In this document: in pieces, positions 25,750 through 35,900 of the stretch | Position numbering within the stretch: position 1 is the first letter of the stretch | Layout of the letters: every line of letters begins with the position of its first letter | Assembly (NCBI GenBank): GCA_963715785.1 | Contig: OY970276.1 | Location: forward strand, 2,666,001-2,730,000 | DNA length: 64,000 nucleotides | Reading direction: 5' to 3' | Source: LD21 sp963715785 | Lineage (GTDB): Bacteria; Bacteroidota; Bacteroidia; Bacteroidales; VadinHA17 | Notes under the pieces: generated by a model | What the model saw: only the letters and a program-made list of their open reading frames with translations | Database searches by the model: none | Told to the model about the DNA's origin: nothing | Program-made: the position numbers and the translations under genes

Positions 25750-26304
25750 TCAATTAAGTGCCGGTTCAGTTTTAAAACGGTTGGCCTCGTCCATCTCCTT
25801 AAGATAGGAAGTCAGCTCTTTAACCTGCTTGGTAATTGCCACCCTTCCTGATTTTGCAAACTGCAATAAGCCAAAAGGTTCAAGCTGGGTAAGCAATTCT
25901 GCTATCTCTCCTTTATGGCCGGTTTTCTCAATTACCATATACTCCGGAGAAACTTCAAGGATCCTGGCATTATGCGTCCTCACTATATGATCAATAACAT
26001 TGCCAGACATCAGGCCATTGGTTGTTACCTTGAATAAAGCAATCTCCTGGTAAATTATCTGGTCGGAAGTATGCACGAAGACTTTCAGAACATCAATGAG
26101 CTTTTCCATCTGACGAGATACTTTCTGGATCATCTCAGCTGTGGTTTTTACAACGATAGTAAGCAGATAAACACCTTTTACTGCCGATTCGGAGGCAGTG
26201 AAGCTGTCAATGTTGATCTGTCTTCTTGTTAATATTATTGTTATCTGACCAAGGATGCCGATGTGGTCCTCGGTGAACAGCGATATTGTATATTCTTCTT
26301 TCAT
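25750..26304 (-). CDS. ilvN: acetolactate synthase small (regulatory) subunit
   Basis: 184 residues. An N-terminal ACT domain (YTISLFTEDHIGILGQITIILTRRQINIDSF) binds valine in the family. A second alpha/beta regulatory domain follows from about residue 80 (QEIALFKVTTNGLMSG...HNARILEVSPEYMVIEKTGH). It stimulates and confers feedback on the catalytic subunit encoded just upstream. An 86-base gap to ilvB holds a large inverted repeat. Confidence 0.92.
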   Translation of the reverse strand: MKEEYTISLFTEDHIGILGQITIILTRRQINIDSFTASESAVKGVYLLTIVVKTTAEMIQKVSRQMEKLIDVLKVFVHTSDQIIYQEIALFKVTTNGLMSGNVIDHIVRTHNARILEVSPEYMVIEKTGHKGEIAELLTQLEPFGLLQFAKSGRVAITKQVKELTSYLKEMDEANRFKTEPALN

Positions 26305-26329
26305 ATTATTTCTGTTTTTTCTCTGGTTC

Positions 26330-26385
26330 TAACCCCCATCCTCCCTAAAGGGCGGCTAAAAGCCCCCTTTAGCGGGTTATGGGGT
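26330..26385. repeat. CCCCTAAAGGG-family inverted repeat between ilvB and ilvN
   Basis: ACCCCCATCCTCCCTAAAGG (ending GCGGC) and GCCCCCTTTAGCGGG (ending TTATGGGGT) are imperfect inverted copies around TAAAA. The hairpin would sit just upstream of ilvN in the operon transcript. Confidence 0.7.
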
Positions 26386-26390
26386 AAAAA

Positions 26391-28130
26391 TTAGTATGTT
26401 AATCGTATCTCGGAAACTGATGAACCTGGCTCAACCATCGGGAAAACATTTCCTTCATTTTCAATTGCAATATCAAGGATATAAGGGCCTTTTGATGCCA
26501 GCATTTCCTGGAGGGAGCTTAACAGATCCTCTCTTTTCGTAACTTTTTTCCCCGGAATATTATAGGCGTTTGCAATCTTTATAAAATCGGGATTAACAAG
26601 TTTGGTTGAGGCATATCTTTTATCGAAAAACATGTCTTGCCACTGGCGCACCATTCCAAGATAATTATTGTTGAGAACAATTATTTTGACGGGTATATCG
26701 TATTGCATAATTGTACCCAGCTCCTGAATAGTCATCTGGAAACCGCCATCACCCACGAAAGTAATGACTTCCTTGTCGGGCCTCCCGATTTTTGCTCCCA
26801 TCCCTGAGGGAAGGCCGAAGCCCATTGTACCCATCCCTCCCGAGGTAACAAAGCTGTTGGGATGGTTGAATTTATAGTACCGGGCAGTATACATCTGGTT
26901 CTGTCCTACATCCGTTACAATTATTGCTTCCCCTTTTGTAAGCTCAGAAACACGGCTTACAACCTCGCCCATTCTTAATTCCCCTTTATCGGGTTTTGTT
27001 TCAGGCTTAATTACTTTTTCGTATTCAGTTTTATCACAGATCCTGAATTCTCTTATCCATTTTTCAAAAGAATTTTCTTTTACCAGCGGAATAAGATGTT
27101 GCAGAACCTCTTTGGCATCATTGTTTATTTCGACGTCGACAAGTACATTTTTATTAATTTCAGCTTCGTCTATCTCGATATGAATTATTGTAGCTTTTTT
27201 TGCATATTTTTTCAGGTTGCCAGTAACGCGGTCATCGAACCTCATTCCGACAGCTATAATAAGATCGGCTTCATTTGTGAGAAGATTGGGACCATAATTT
27301 CCATGCATTCCAAGCATTCCTGTAAATAACCGATGATTTGAAGGGAAACCCGATAGCCCAAGCAATGTCGATGCGACAGGAATTCCTGTTTTTTCAGCAA
27401 AAGCCTTCAGTTCATCTTCTGCGCCTGCAATAAGCACCCCGTGACCGGCAAGAATGAGAGGCCTCTCAGCATGATTTATCATGATGGCGGCTGATTCAAT
27501 TGCCTTGGTATGAAGAGGTATATTAGGATTGTAACTCCTGATGTAATCGCATTTTTTATACTTAAAATTAAGTTTTTCAAGCTGGGCATCCTTTGTTATA
27601 TCGATAAGGACCGGTCCCGGCCTTCCGGTTTTTGCTATATAGAATGCCTTGGCAATTGTCTCAGGAATATCCAGTGATTTCTTTACCTGGCAGTTCCATT
27701 TTGTAACAGGCATCGATACCCCGATAATATCAGTTTCCTGAAATGCATCTGTTCCTATAAGGTTTGAGACAACCTGCGCTGTGATGAATACCACCGGAAC
27801 AGAGTCAAGAAATGCATTGGCAATACCAGTTACAAGGTTCGTTGCCCCGGGACCTGAAGTTGCAAAACATATGCCGGGTCTGCCCGTCACCATTGCATAG
27901 GCTTGTGCGGCATGAGCCGCTCCCTGTTCGTGACGCGTCAGAATATGATGAAGCCTGTCTTCATAATCCATGAGCTTGTCGTATACCGGCATAATTGCTC
28001 CTCCCGGATAACCAAAAATGGTATCGACACCCTCCTCAATGAGGCATTCGAGGATAGCTTCTGCACCAGAAATGTGCTCCAGTCCCTTGTGCTCCATAGT
28101 AGCCTGTTCTTTTTCCTGTTCTGTCTTCAT
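26391..28130 (-). CDS. ilvB: acetolactate synthase large (catalytic) subunit
   Basis: A 579-residue ThDP enzyme that makes acetolactate or acetohydroxybutyrate. The catalytic Glu is in LTRHEQGAAHAAQAYA. FAD-domain features and VGMRFDDRVTGNL lie in the middle. The ThDP-binding motif is FVGDGGFQMTIQELGTIMQYDIPVKIIVLNNN. The N-terminal about 18 residues before HISGAEAILECL are a charged extension. It lies 83 bases after ilvD; the gap has a small TGTCATGTATGACA palindrome. Confidence 0.94.
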   Translation of the reverse strand: MKTEQEKEQATMEHKGLEHISGAEAILECLIEEGVDTIFGYPGGAIMPVYDKLMDYEDRLHHILTRHEQGAAHAAQAYAMVTGRPGICFATSGPGATNLVTGIANAFLDSVPVVFITAQVVSNLIGTDAFQETDIIGVSMPVTKWNCQVKKSLDIPETIAKAFYIAKTGRPGPVLIDITKDAQLEKLNFKYKKCDYIRSYNPNIPLHTKAIESAAIMINHAERPLILAGHGVLIAGAEDELKAFAEKTGIPVASTLLGLSGFPSNHRLFTGMLGMHGNYGPNLLTNEADLIIAVGMRFDDRVTGNLKKYAKKATIIHIEIDEAEINKNVLVDVEINNDAKEVLQHLIPLVKENSFEKWIREFRICDKTEYEKVIKPETKPDKGELRMGEVVSRVSELTKGEAIIVTDVGQNQMYTARYYKFNHPNSFVTSGGMGTMGFGLPSGMGAKIGRPDKEVITFVGDGGFQMTIQELGTIMQYDIPVKIIVLNNNYLGMVRQWQDMFFDKRYASTKLVNPDFIKIANAYNIPGKKVTKREDLLSSLQEMLASKGPYILDIAIENEGNVFPMVEPGSSVSEIRLTY

Positions 28131-28213
28131 ATTTAATATAGTCTAATTGTCGTAGCGTTATTTAATTTCCTTGTCATGTATGACATTGGTCAGGCCAGCC
28201 TGGTCTGGCAGTT

Positions 28214-30040
28214 TTAAATCAGTCTGACTGCTCCCAGATCTGCTGAGCTTACATTAGCCGCATAAGCTTTTAATGCAGAGGATATTAACCTGTCGCGATT
28301 ATGCGGCTTATAGGCGTCAGCACCTCTTGCTTCTTCATCTTTTTGTCTCGATTTAAGCTCTGTTTCGGATAGCAGGACATTGATTTTTCTGGCAGCAATA
28401 TCTATTTCAATCCGGTCACCGTTTCTCAGGAGCGCGATTTCGCCTCCTGAAGCGGCTTCAGGTGAGACATGTCCTATCGATAATCCTGAGGTACCTCCGG
28501 AAAACCTGCCATCGGTTATCAATGCGCACTTTTTATCGAGTCCGCGTGATTTTATATATGATGTGGGATATAACATTTCCTGCATACCCGGACCACCTTT
28601 AGGGCCCTCATATCTTATGATAACAACATCACCCTCGCTGACAGCTCCGCTGAGGATCCCTTCCGCTGCATCATCCTGTGATTCAAAAACTACCGCTTTC
28701 CCGGTAAATGAAAACAATGAAGCATCAATACCTGCGGTTTTAACAATGCATCCTTTTCTGGCAATATTTCCGTAAAGAACTGCAAGGCCGCCATCCATGT
28801 TGTACGGATGTTCGACCGACCTGATACATCCTTTTTCCCTGTCAGTGTCAAGTTCGTCATACATAGTATTGTGCGACCCCATTCTCAGGTCTCTTTTCAT
28901 GGAAGGGGCGCTCTTATAAATATCGAAAGCACCGGCCTGCACCATAGTCCCCATAATATCCCAATCTTCAACAGCTTCGCGCAGTGTAGGATAATCGATT
29001 CTTTTTACAGAGGTATCTATGAGGTCAGCACGTCCGAGTTCTCCCATAATTCCCAGTATTCCTCCTGCCCGGTTGACATCCTGCACATGATATTGTGAAC
29101 TTGGGGCCACCTTGCAGATATTTGGTATTTTACGAGAAAGCATATCTATATCCTTCATGGTAAAATCCACTCCGGCTTCCTGGGCAATGGCAAGCAGATG
29201 GAGAACAGTATTTGTTGATCCTCCCATTGCAATATCAAGTGCCATTGAATTCATAAATGCGGCTTTCGATGCAATATTACGGGGAAGAACGGATTCATCA
29301 CCATCATAATAATACCTCTCAGCCAGACTGACAATGAGTCCTGCGGCTTTTTCAAAAAGATGGGTCCTGTTCTCGTGTGTTGCAACTATAGTACCATTCC
29401 CGGGCAGGGAGAGTCCCAGAGCTTCAGTAAGGCAGTTCATTGAGTTGGCAGTGAACATGCCTGAACATGAGCCGCAGGTAGGGCAGGCAGATTTTTCAAT
29501 TTCAAACAGATCCTTATCACTGACTGAACTATCTGCAGCAGCGACCATTGCGTCAACCAGATCGAGATACTTGTTGTTAAACCTGCCGGCTTCCATGGGT
29601 CCCCCGGAGACAAAAACAACCGGTATGTTGATTCTCATCGCTGCCATAAGCATGCCAGGTGTAATTTTGTCACAGTTGCTGATGCATATCATCGCATCAG
29701 CAAGATGTGCATTACATACATACTCGACGCTGTCAGCTATTAATTCTCTCGAAGGGAGCGAATATAGCATTCCTTCATGACCCATGGCGATTCCGTCATC
29801 AATAGCAATTGTATTGAATTCAGCGGCAAAGAGACCTCTTTTCCCGATCTCTCTTTTGACCATTTGTCCTATCTCATGAAGATGCACGTGGCCCGGCACA
29901 AATTGAGAGAATGAATTGACTATAGCAATAACAGGTTTTCCCATTTGTTCTTCCTTCATCCCGTTGGCACGCCACAGGCTTCTTGCCCCTGCCATATTTC
30001 TTCCTGTTGTTGTCCTTGAGCTTCTGAGCTGTTTTTTCAT
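28214..30040 (-). CDS. ilvD: dihydroxy-acid dehydratase
   Basis: 608 residues. It dehydrates dihydroxyisovalerate and dihydroxymethylvalerate. Fe-S Cys and metal residues appear in ISNCDKITPGMLMAA and SACPTCGSCSGMFTANSMN. Also visible are NSMALDIAMGGSTNTVLH, RYEGPKGGPGMQEML and TDGRFSGGTSGLSIGHVSPEAASGG. It is the first structural gene of the branched-chain operon. The upstream 196 bases carry a promoter, an Ile/Leu/Val-rich leader peptide and a terminator, so attenuation by branched-chain tRNAs is likely. Confidence 0.95.
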   Translation of the reverse strand: MKKQLRSSRTTTGRNMAGARSLWRANGMKEEQMGKPVIAIVNSFSQFVPGHVHLHEIGQMVKREIGKRGLFAAEFNTIAIDDGIAMGHEGMLYSLPSRELIADSVEYVCNAHLADAMICISNCDKITPGMLMAAMRINIPVVFVSGGPMEAGRFNNKYLDLVDAMVAAADSSVSDKDLFEIEKSACPTCGSCSGMFTANSMNCLTEALGLSLPGNGTIVATHENRTHLFEKAAGLIVSLAERYYYDGDESVLPRNIASKAAFMNSMALDIAMGGSTNTVLHLLAIAQEAGVDFTMKDIDMLSRKIPNICKVAPSSQYHVQDVNRAGGILGIMGELGRADLIDTSVKRIDYPTLREAVEDWDIMGTMVQAGAFDIYKSAPSMKRDLRMGSHNTMYDELDTDREKGCIRSVEHPYNMDGGLAVLYGNIARKGCIVKTAGIDASLFSFTGKAVVFESQDDAAEGILSGAVSEGDVVIIRYEGPKGGPGMQEMLYPTSYIKSRGLDKKCALITDGRFSGGTSGLSIGHVSPEAASGGEIALLRNGDRIEIDIAARKINVLLSETELKSRQKDEEARGADAYKPHNRDRLISSALKAYAANVSSADLGAVRLI

Positions 30041-30057
30041 TTTAATAATTCATGTAT

Positions 30058-30092
30058 AAAAAAAAAGCTTCCCGGTCTCCCGGAAAGCTTTT
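30058..30092 (-). terminator. ilv attenuator terminator
   Basis: On the minus strand AAAAGCTTTCCGG / CCGGGAAGCTTTT pairs fully apart from one G-U wobble. It has a short GAGA-type loop and ends in a run of nine T. On the plus strand the wobble would be a mismatch, so the hairpin reads best toward ilvD. The segment CCCGGGAA at 30117-30124, directly after the leader stop, copies the 3' arm and can pair with TTTCCGGG of the 5' arm (eight pairs, one wobble). Confidence 0.87.
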
Positions 30093-30124
30093 GTATGTTT
30101 ATAGTAACACATATTATTCCCGGG

Positions 30125-30184
30125 TCATATGCGCTGGGCAAGAATGAGGATGAGGACGATAATATGGATTAAAGATATTTTCAC
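30125..30184 (-). CDS. ilvL: ilv-leu operon leader peptide (attenuator)
   Basis: A 19-codon ORF, MKISLIHIIVLILILAQRI then TGA, read from GTG 30184. No in-frame ATG lies between the promoter and this codon. Twelve of 19 residues are Ile, Leu or Val (seven, four and one). The ORF starts 22 bases after the -7 box and stops just before an antiterminator-like segment and a terminator, ahead of ilvD. The composition matches the products of the ilv-leu operon. A short hydrophobic ORF could arise by chance, but its exact placement and the pairing segments support an attenuator. Confidence 0.82.
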   Translation of the reverse strand: MKISLIHIIVLILILAQRI

Positions 30185-30206
30185 TGTTTTCTTATAAACT
30201 GATTGA

Positions 30207-30236
30207 CAAATGTACAAAGAGTTTTAATATATCAAA
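30207..30236 (-). promoter_or_regulatory. ilvL-ilvD promoter (Bacteroidota type)
   Basis: On the minus strand TTTG (30236-30233) and TACATTTG (30214-30207) are 18 bases apart, matching TTTG / TAnnTTTG. The predicted start lies near 30200, giving a very short 5' leader before the GTG of the leader ORF. Confidence 0.65.
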
Positions 30237-30339
30237 GAAAAAGTGCTTATTTTCTTCAATTTTACTATTGATTATATGAATTACCCCTGTTAAACCTGTC
30301 AATTTTATCATTGAATATCAGCAGTTTATATATCTGAAT

Positions 30340-32781
30340 TTATTTTTGAGAATCATATGGTTTACTTAACCGGTCAGTTGAAAGTATTTCAAGTCTGCCC
30401 TGCTGGCGAATATCAACTGATGAGCTTCCTATCATAACTTTGAACCAGCCTGGTTCCACTATCCATTTCATGTTTCTGTCGAGCATTTGAAGATCTTCAG
30501 GTGAAAGTGTGAAATGAACAGTTTTTGTCTCACCCGGAGAAAGATTTATCCGTTCAAAACCGCGAAGTTCTTCATCAAACCTGATGACAGAGCTTACTTC
30601 ATCACAGATATAAAGCTGTACAATTTCATCTCCTGACATCTGTCCGGTATTTGTGACATCAACTGATACTTCTACATTCCCGGCGGCGAGTTGTTTTTCG
30701 GGAGTGATTTTCATATTTGTATATTTGAAAGTAGTGAAGCTCAGTCCAAATCCAAACGGATACAGAACTCCATTCACAGTAGTTTTTGATCCGGTCTGAG
30801 CCGAAGGCTTCGAAGGGAAGCACATTGGGATCTGTCCGACTGATTTCGGAAAAGTAACCGTCAGCTTGCCTCCCGGATTATAGTCGCCAAAGATAATGTC
30901 AGCAAGAGCTTCACTTCCATATTTCCCTGGGATCCATGCTTCAATTATTGCCTCACAGTTTTTTTCCGCCCAATTTATGGTGATGGCTCTTCCATTCATC
31001 AGAACCAGTATAACCGGTTTTCCGGTTTCATGGATTTTTGAAAGCAGGAGCTGCTGATGACCCGCAAGGTTCAGATCAGTTCTGGATTTTGATTCACCTA
31101 CAATATTATTATCCTCACCCATTACAAGAACTACCACGTCTGCCTGGGCAGCCTTCGCCACTGCATCATTTATTTCAGCCATTTCTTCAGCACCGGGCTC
31201 GGTAGGGATAAGTTCACTTTCAGGCCAGTCGGAGCCTGCTATTTCACAACCTTTTGAATAGATGATATTTACATTGCTGCCAAGCTTTGACTTAAATGCT
31301 TCCACTACCGATTTGTATATTATATTCTTTGGGCCATATCGTGACAGCGATAAGTGAGTATTCTCTGCATTGGGCCCTGCTATAAGTATGTTTTTTACAT
31401 TTTCCTTTTTAAGCGGAAGGAAATGATCGTGATTTTTTAAAAGTATCATCGACTCATATGAAGCCTGTCTGGACACCTTATCATTATCGGGATCTTCAAA
31501 AATACGATCAGATTCATCAGGATTCTCAATATATGGCTTATCAAACAAGCCGAGCCAGAATTTCACCCACAGAACATCACGAACTCTGCTGTCGAGTGTC
31601 TTTATTGAGACAGAGCCTTCCTTAACAAGTTCCCTCAATGGAATGAGATAAGAGTCGGGGCTCCGGAATGTCGTTCTTACATTCAGTCCTGCTTCAAGTG
31701 CCTGCTTAACTGCATCTTTGTAATCGGGAGCAACCCTGTGTTTTGACCATAAAAATTCAAGGGCTTCACTGTCGGAAACTACATAACCCTTAAAACCGTA
31801 TTGTTGTCTCAGAAGGTTAATAAGAAACTGGCCTGATCCGGTAACAGGCACTCCATCGTAATCATTATAGGAACTCATTGTTCCATGGGCATGACCTTCA
31901 GTGAAGGCAACACGAAATGGCTCAAGAAGCAATGAATACATTTCGTGAGGTGCAATTTGAGGATCAGTACGTGCATTGTCATCCCTTCCACCAATTGGTA
32001 TACTGTATGCCGCAAAATGTTTTGGTGTTGAAACGACAGTATGATCTTTCTGAATTGCAAGAACCTGCTGCAATCCCAGCTGAGATACCAGGTATGGATC
32101 TTCGCCGTAACTATCAAGTACGCGGCCCCATCGGGGATCACGTGATACATCAAGAATCGGGGAATATACATTTGTGAATCCTGCTGCTTTTGTTTGAGCC
32201 GCAGTAATTGCCCCGATATGCGAAACAAGCGACTTGTCCCATGTTGAACCCACGCCAATCTGTGCAGGGAAAAGAGTAGCACCGGGGAAGCATGCTCCAT
32301 AAATTCCTTCGTTTGTGAAGTCAACAGGTACCCCTAACCGTGTCTCTTCAATAAACCATCTTTGAACCTCATTCATGGCTTTGGCGTGAAGAGACGGAGG
32401 CCACGACAGAGCAGAAGATCTGTATCCGTTGCAATGTTCATCGATATTGGCAAGGCCGTCCTTCCAGATCTTCTGTTTCCATTCGGGTGTCGGCAATGAA
32501 TCCATCAGCACTTTTGGATATCCATATAAAGTCACCAGCTGGCAGGTTTTTTCATCAATAGTCATCTGGCTGATGAGATTATCAATCCTTTTATCTATGT
32601 CAAGATTCGGATTCTCATAAGGATCCATTTTCCCATTCTTATTAAAATCAATCCATCCATTTTTATAGATTTCTTTATTTTTATAAGGCGAATATTTACT
32701 CTTTCCCTGTGCAAAATTTGGCTCAGATCCGGCTAAAATCAGAAAAAATAAGAATAAGAGTATCTTTTTTAAAATTTTCAT
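30340..32781 (-). CDS. secreted glycoside hydrolase family 3 enzyme, beta-glucosidase-like
   Basis: 813 residues from ATG 32781, where MKILKKILLFLFFLILAGSE is a signal peptide (cleavage near NFAQG). The ATG at 32868 would put a non-signal extension in front. The GH3 TIM barrel has PKHFAAYSIPIGGRDD and the nucleophile D337 in YVVSDSEAL. The alpha/beta sandwich contains GEDNNIVGESKSRTDLNLAGHQ. A C-terminal fibronectin-III-like domain (VEVSVDVTNTGQMSGDEIVQLYICD) closes the protein. It is likely periplasmic or outer-membrane associated, removing terminal beta-linked sugars; specificity is not readable. TAGATTTG at 32838-32845 (minus strand) could be a -7 box, but no -33 partner was found. It is divergent from the GH2 gene. 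Confidence 0.92.
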   Translation of the reverse strand: MKILKKILLFLFFLILAGSEPNFAQGKSKYSPYKNKEIYKNGWIDFNKNGKMDPYENPNLDIDKRIDNLISQMTIDEKTCQLVTLYGYPKVLMDSLPTPEWKQKIWKDGLANIDEHCNGYRSSALSWPPSLHAKAMNEVQRWFIEETRLGVPVDFTNEGIYGACFPGATLFPAQIGVGSTWDKSLVSHIGAITAAQTKAAGFTNVYSPILDVSRDPRWGRVLDSYGEDPYLVSQLGLQQVLAIQKDHTVVSTPKHFAAYSIPIGGRDDNARTDPQIAPHEMYSLLLEPFRVAFTEGHAHGTMSSYNDYDGVPVTGSGQFLINLLRQQYGFKGYVVSDSEALEFLWSKHRVAPDYKDAVKQALEAGLNVRTTFRSPDSYLIPLRELVKEGSVSIKTLDSRVRDVLWVKFWLGLFDKPYIENPDESDRIFEDPDNDKVSRQASYESMILLKNHDHFLPLKKENVKNILIAGPNAENTHLSLSRYGPKNIIYKSVVEAFKSKLGSNVNIIYSKGCEIAGSDWPESELIPTEPGAEEMAEINDAVAKAAQADVVVLVMGEDNNIVGESKSRTDLNLAGHQQLLLSKIHETGKPVILVLMNGRAITINWAEKNCEAIIEAWIPGKYGSEALADIIFGDYNPGGKLTVTFPKSVGQIPMCFPSKPSAQTGSKTTVNGVLYPFGFGLSFTTFKYTNMKITPEKQLAAGNVEVSVDVTNTGQMSGDEIVQLYICDEVSSVIRFDEELRGFERINLSPGETKTVHFTLSPEDLQMLDRNMKWIVEPGWFKVMIGSSSVDIRQQGRLEILSTDRLSKPYDSQK

Positions 32782-32978
32782 ACGAAATAGAATTAGAAGA
32801 TTGAGACTATAAATATATTCCATACCTGTAAAAAGTGCAAATCTAAAACTGTTTATCCTGTGCCTCATATTATTTCAACTGGTACACTATTCATTCTCTG
32901 TTCATTAGAAATTAATAATAATTCTTCTTCTCTCCTGAATAATTATTATCTTGTACATAGTAATTCAATCTTCATAAC

Positions 32979-35900
32979 ATGTTGAATATGAAAAGTATCG
33001 TTTTTCTGATGTCAATCTTGTTTCTTGCTCCTGCAACATTTTCACAAAGGAAACCCGTTGAATCTCAGAAAAGTCACAGAGTTGAAAAGGTAATTAATTC
33101 AAACTGGACATTCAATTATATTCCGGGTGCGGTACTAAGCAAAGGCATAGAGCTCCCTGGCTACGATGATACCAAATGGCCAGCCATAAGTATTCCTCAT
33201 ACATGGAACACATATGAGACAACAGGTGAAGTTCATCCTTTTATCAGAAATACATCTGAATCTGAAAATCCTTACTGGTGGCTTGGATGGGGCTGGTACA
33301 GGAAGCACTTTTCAATCAATCCCGAATATTCCGGAAGAAAAGTGTTCATTGAATTTGAAGGCGTTCAGAAATATTGCAAAGTATGGCTTAACGGAAAATA
33401 TCTTGGCGATCATAAAGGTGGCTACGGATCTTTCGATTTTGATATTTCAGATGTTATAAAAACAGGAGGGGATAATATTCTCGCTGTTGCAGTCAATAAT
33501 CGTCAGAAGGACGATTTTAAGATCCCTCCAATGATTGCAGAAAGCTTTGACGTATACGGAGGCATCTACAGAGATGTAAAACTGGTAGTGAAGGATAAAC
33601 TTTTCATTCCTATGCAAGGTTCTGCCAGTCATGAGGGAGGAACATTTGTAACCACACCTCAGCTTTCAGAAAAAGAGGGTATTGTCAGAGTTCAGACCTG
33701 GGTTAAAAATGATAACCCGGAGAAAAAAAGCTGTGTATTGATTACTTCAGTTACAGATGCTTCTGATAAAGTTGTGCAGGTGATGAAGTCTGAATCCTCA
33801 ATTGAGCCCGGACAACTTTTTATGTTCGATCAGACGGCTAAACAAATAAAGAATCCTCATTTATGGTCGCATGATGATCCTTATTTATATAAAATCATAA
33901 GCCAGGTTACAGACGGGAAAACGGTTGCAGATATCTATATAAGCCCTCTCGGTTTTCGTTGGTTCAAGTGGGATTACAAAGAAAATTTTCTTTATGTGAA
34001 TGGGGAAAAGATGTTAATACATGGAGGGAACCGGCAACAAGATTACCCATGGCTAGGAGACGCGATTCCAAAATGGATCACTTTGATGGATCTTACCGAC
34101 ATATCTGAAAACCTGAACTATAACTTTCTGCGGACTGCAAATTATCCTAATGATTCTTATGTATACGATCTGACCGACAAATACGGAATTGTTACTGAAG
34201 AGGAATCTCCCAGCACTGACAACCAGGAATTTTCACCGGAAGTCCAGGAACAGCAGATGAAAGAGATGATCCGTCGCGACCGGAACCACCCAAGTATAAT
34301 TCTCTGGAGCATGGGTTGTGAAACAAATCATGCAGTCAATTCAAAAATTGCTGCTGCTGAAGATACAACAAGAATACTCGCCGCTCAACGTGTTACCGGA
34401 GGTTCGGCAGGTACCTTAGTTAAACTCACCGACAGGAACCTCGATGTGGAAATTCTGCCAAGATGTACAGTCCGTGGCTGGTATAACAAAGATGTTAAGG
34501 ATCTGGAACCAACCGACCCACGTCAGAGCGGAACAGAAGAATATCAGCAGCTCATGCTGATAGCCAGCAGAAAGTTCGGCACGGAAAACCTGTGTACATG
34601 GTTATATTCAGATTTTGGCAATGACAGGGAATATCTTAACACGCCTCTCGCGCATGTCAATACTGAAGGATATATTGATATGTATCGCAATCCAAAATAT
34701 GCGTATTATTTCTGGCAGGCTTCATATGGCAAAAATCCTATGGTTTTTGTTCAACCGCATTTCTGGAGATCCCGGTATCTTGGTAAAAATGAGGATATCG
34801 TGGTAAATTCAAATTGTGAAAAAGTTGAATTGTTTGTTAATGGAATAAGTAAAGGAACTCAGTCGCCGGGCCAGGAGAATTTCCACACATTGACGTTTAA
34901 AAATATATTGATTGAAAAAGGAACACTTAGTGCAGTGGCAACAATTGCAGGAAAAAATGTAAGAACGGAAGTGGTAATGGCTTATGAACCTGCAAAAATT
35001 GTTCTGAGTGCCTCACATCAAAAAATAAAAGCCGACAGGAGCTCAGTAGCAATTGTTAAGGCTGATATAGTTGATTCTAAGGGAACTCATCTCTATGGAG
35101 CGAATAATACAATAAAATGGAACATATCAGGACCCGCTGTTTTGGCAGGGCCATCAATCTATGAATCAGATATGAACAGGCAAATGGAGAAAGACGGAGT
35201 ATGGTACATAGACATGCCGGTTTCAAATGTCATAAGATCAAGCGGTAAGCCGGGGAAGATACATGTTTCAGCATCAGGCAGTGGTTTGACTTCCGGATCG
35301 TGTGACATAGATGCCGAAGACATTGAATCCGACAATTCTGTTTTTTCAGAACCGGCTCTTTCTGACGAAGGGAGGATCTCCGTAGCCAGGATTGTGCTTC
35401 AACCAGATAAACTTGACGAAGTTCCTGCCGAAGTAGGCCATATAACAGAAGAATTGAATCTGAGCCAATCAGGTAAGCCGGATTATGGTTTGCTTATCCG
35501 AAATTATATTAAGAAAAATAATCCTTTAGCCGATACTTCTTCAATTGAATTCAATACGCTTACAGCAGTTTTTGTATCTCAGCTTTCTAATTCAGGGGGT
35601 CATCTTACGGCAGAGGATTATAATTTCAATATTGATCATTATAATAATTGCAGGTTAATATCCGGCTACGTGGACAAAACCAAGCTTCCCGCTTCATTTA
35701 AAGATGGATTGAAGAAGTACTACTCCAATGCGATAATAAGAAATGGAAGTGAGAAAAATGCCGGCGAAGAGATGAACTGGCTAAACTGGATCCCTTCAGG
35801 AGGAACAGTTGTTATTTTCCAGACTGACAAGACAAATGCCATCAAAGGAGTTCTATATAGTAGAAGTTCAAATCTGCTGGAGATTATAACTCTGGTATAT

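Noticed and set aside
28131..28213. A second terminator or attenuator between ilvD and ilvB
   Set aside because: Only a small TGTCATGTATGACA palindrome and weak GC pairing are present, with no T-run and no leader ORF.
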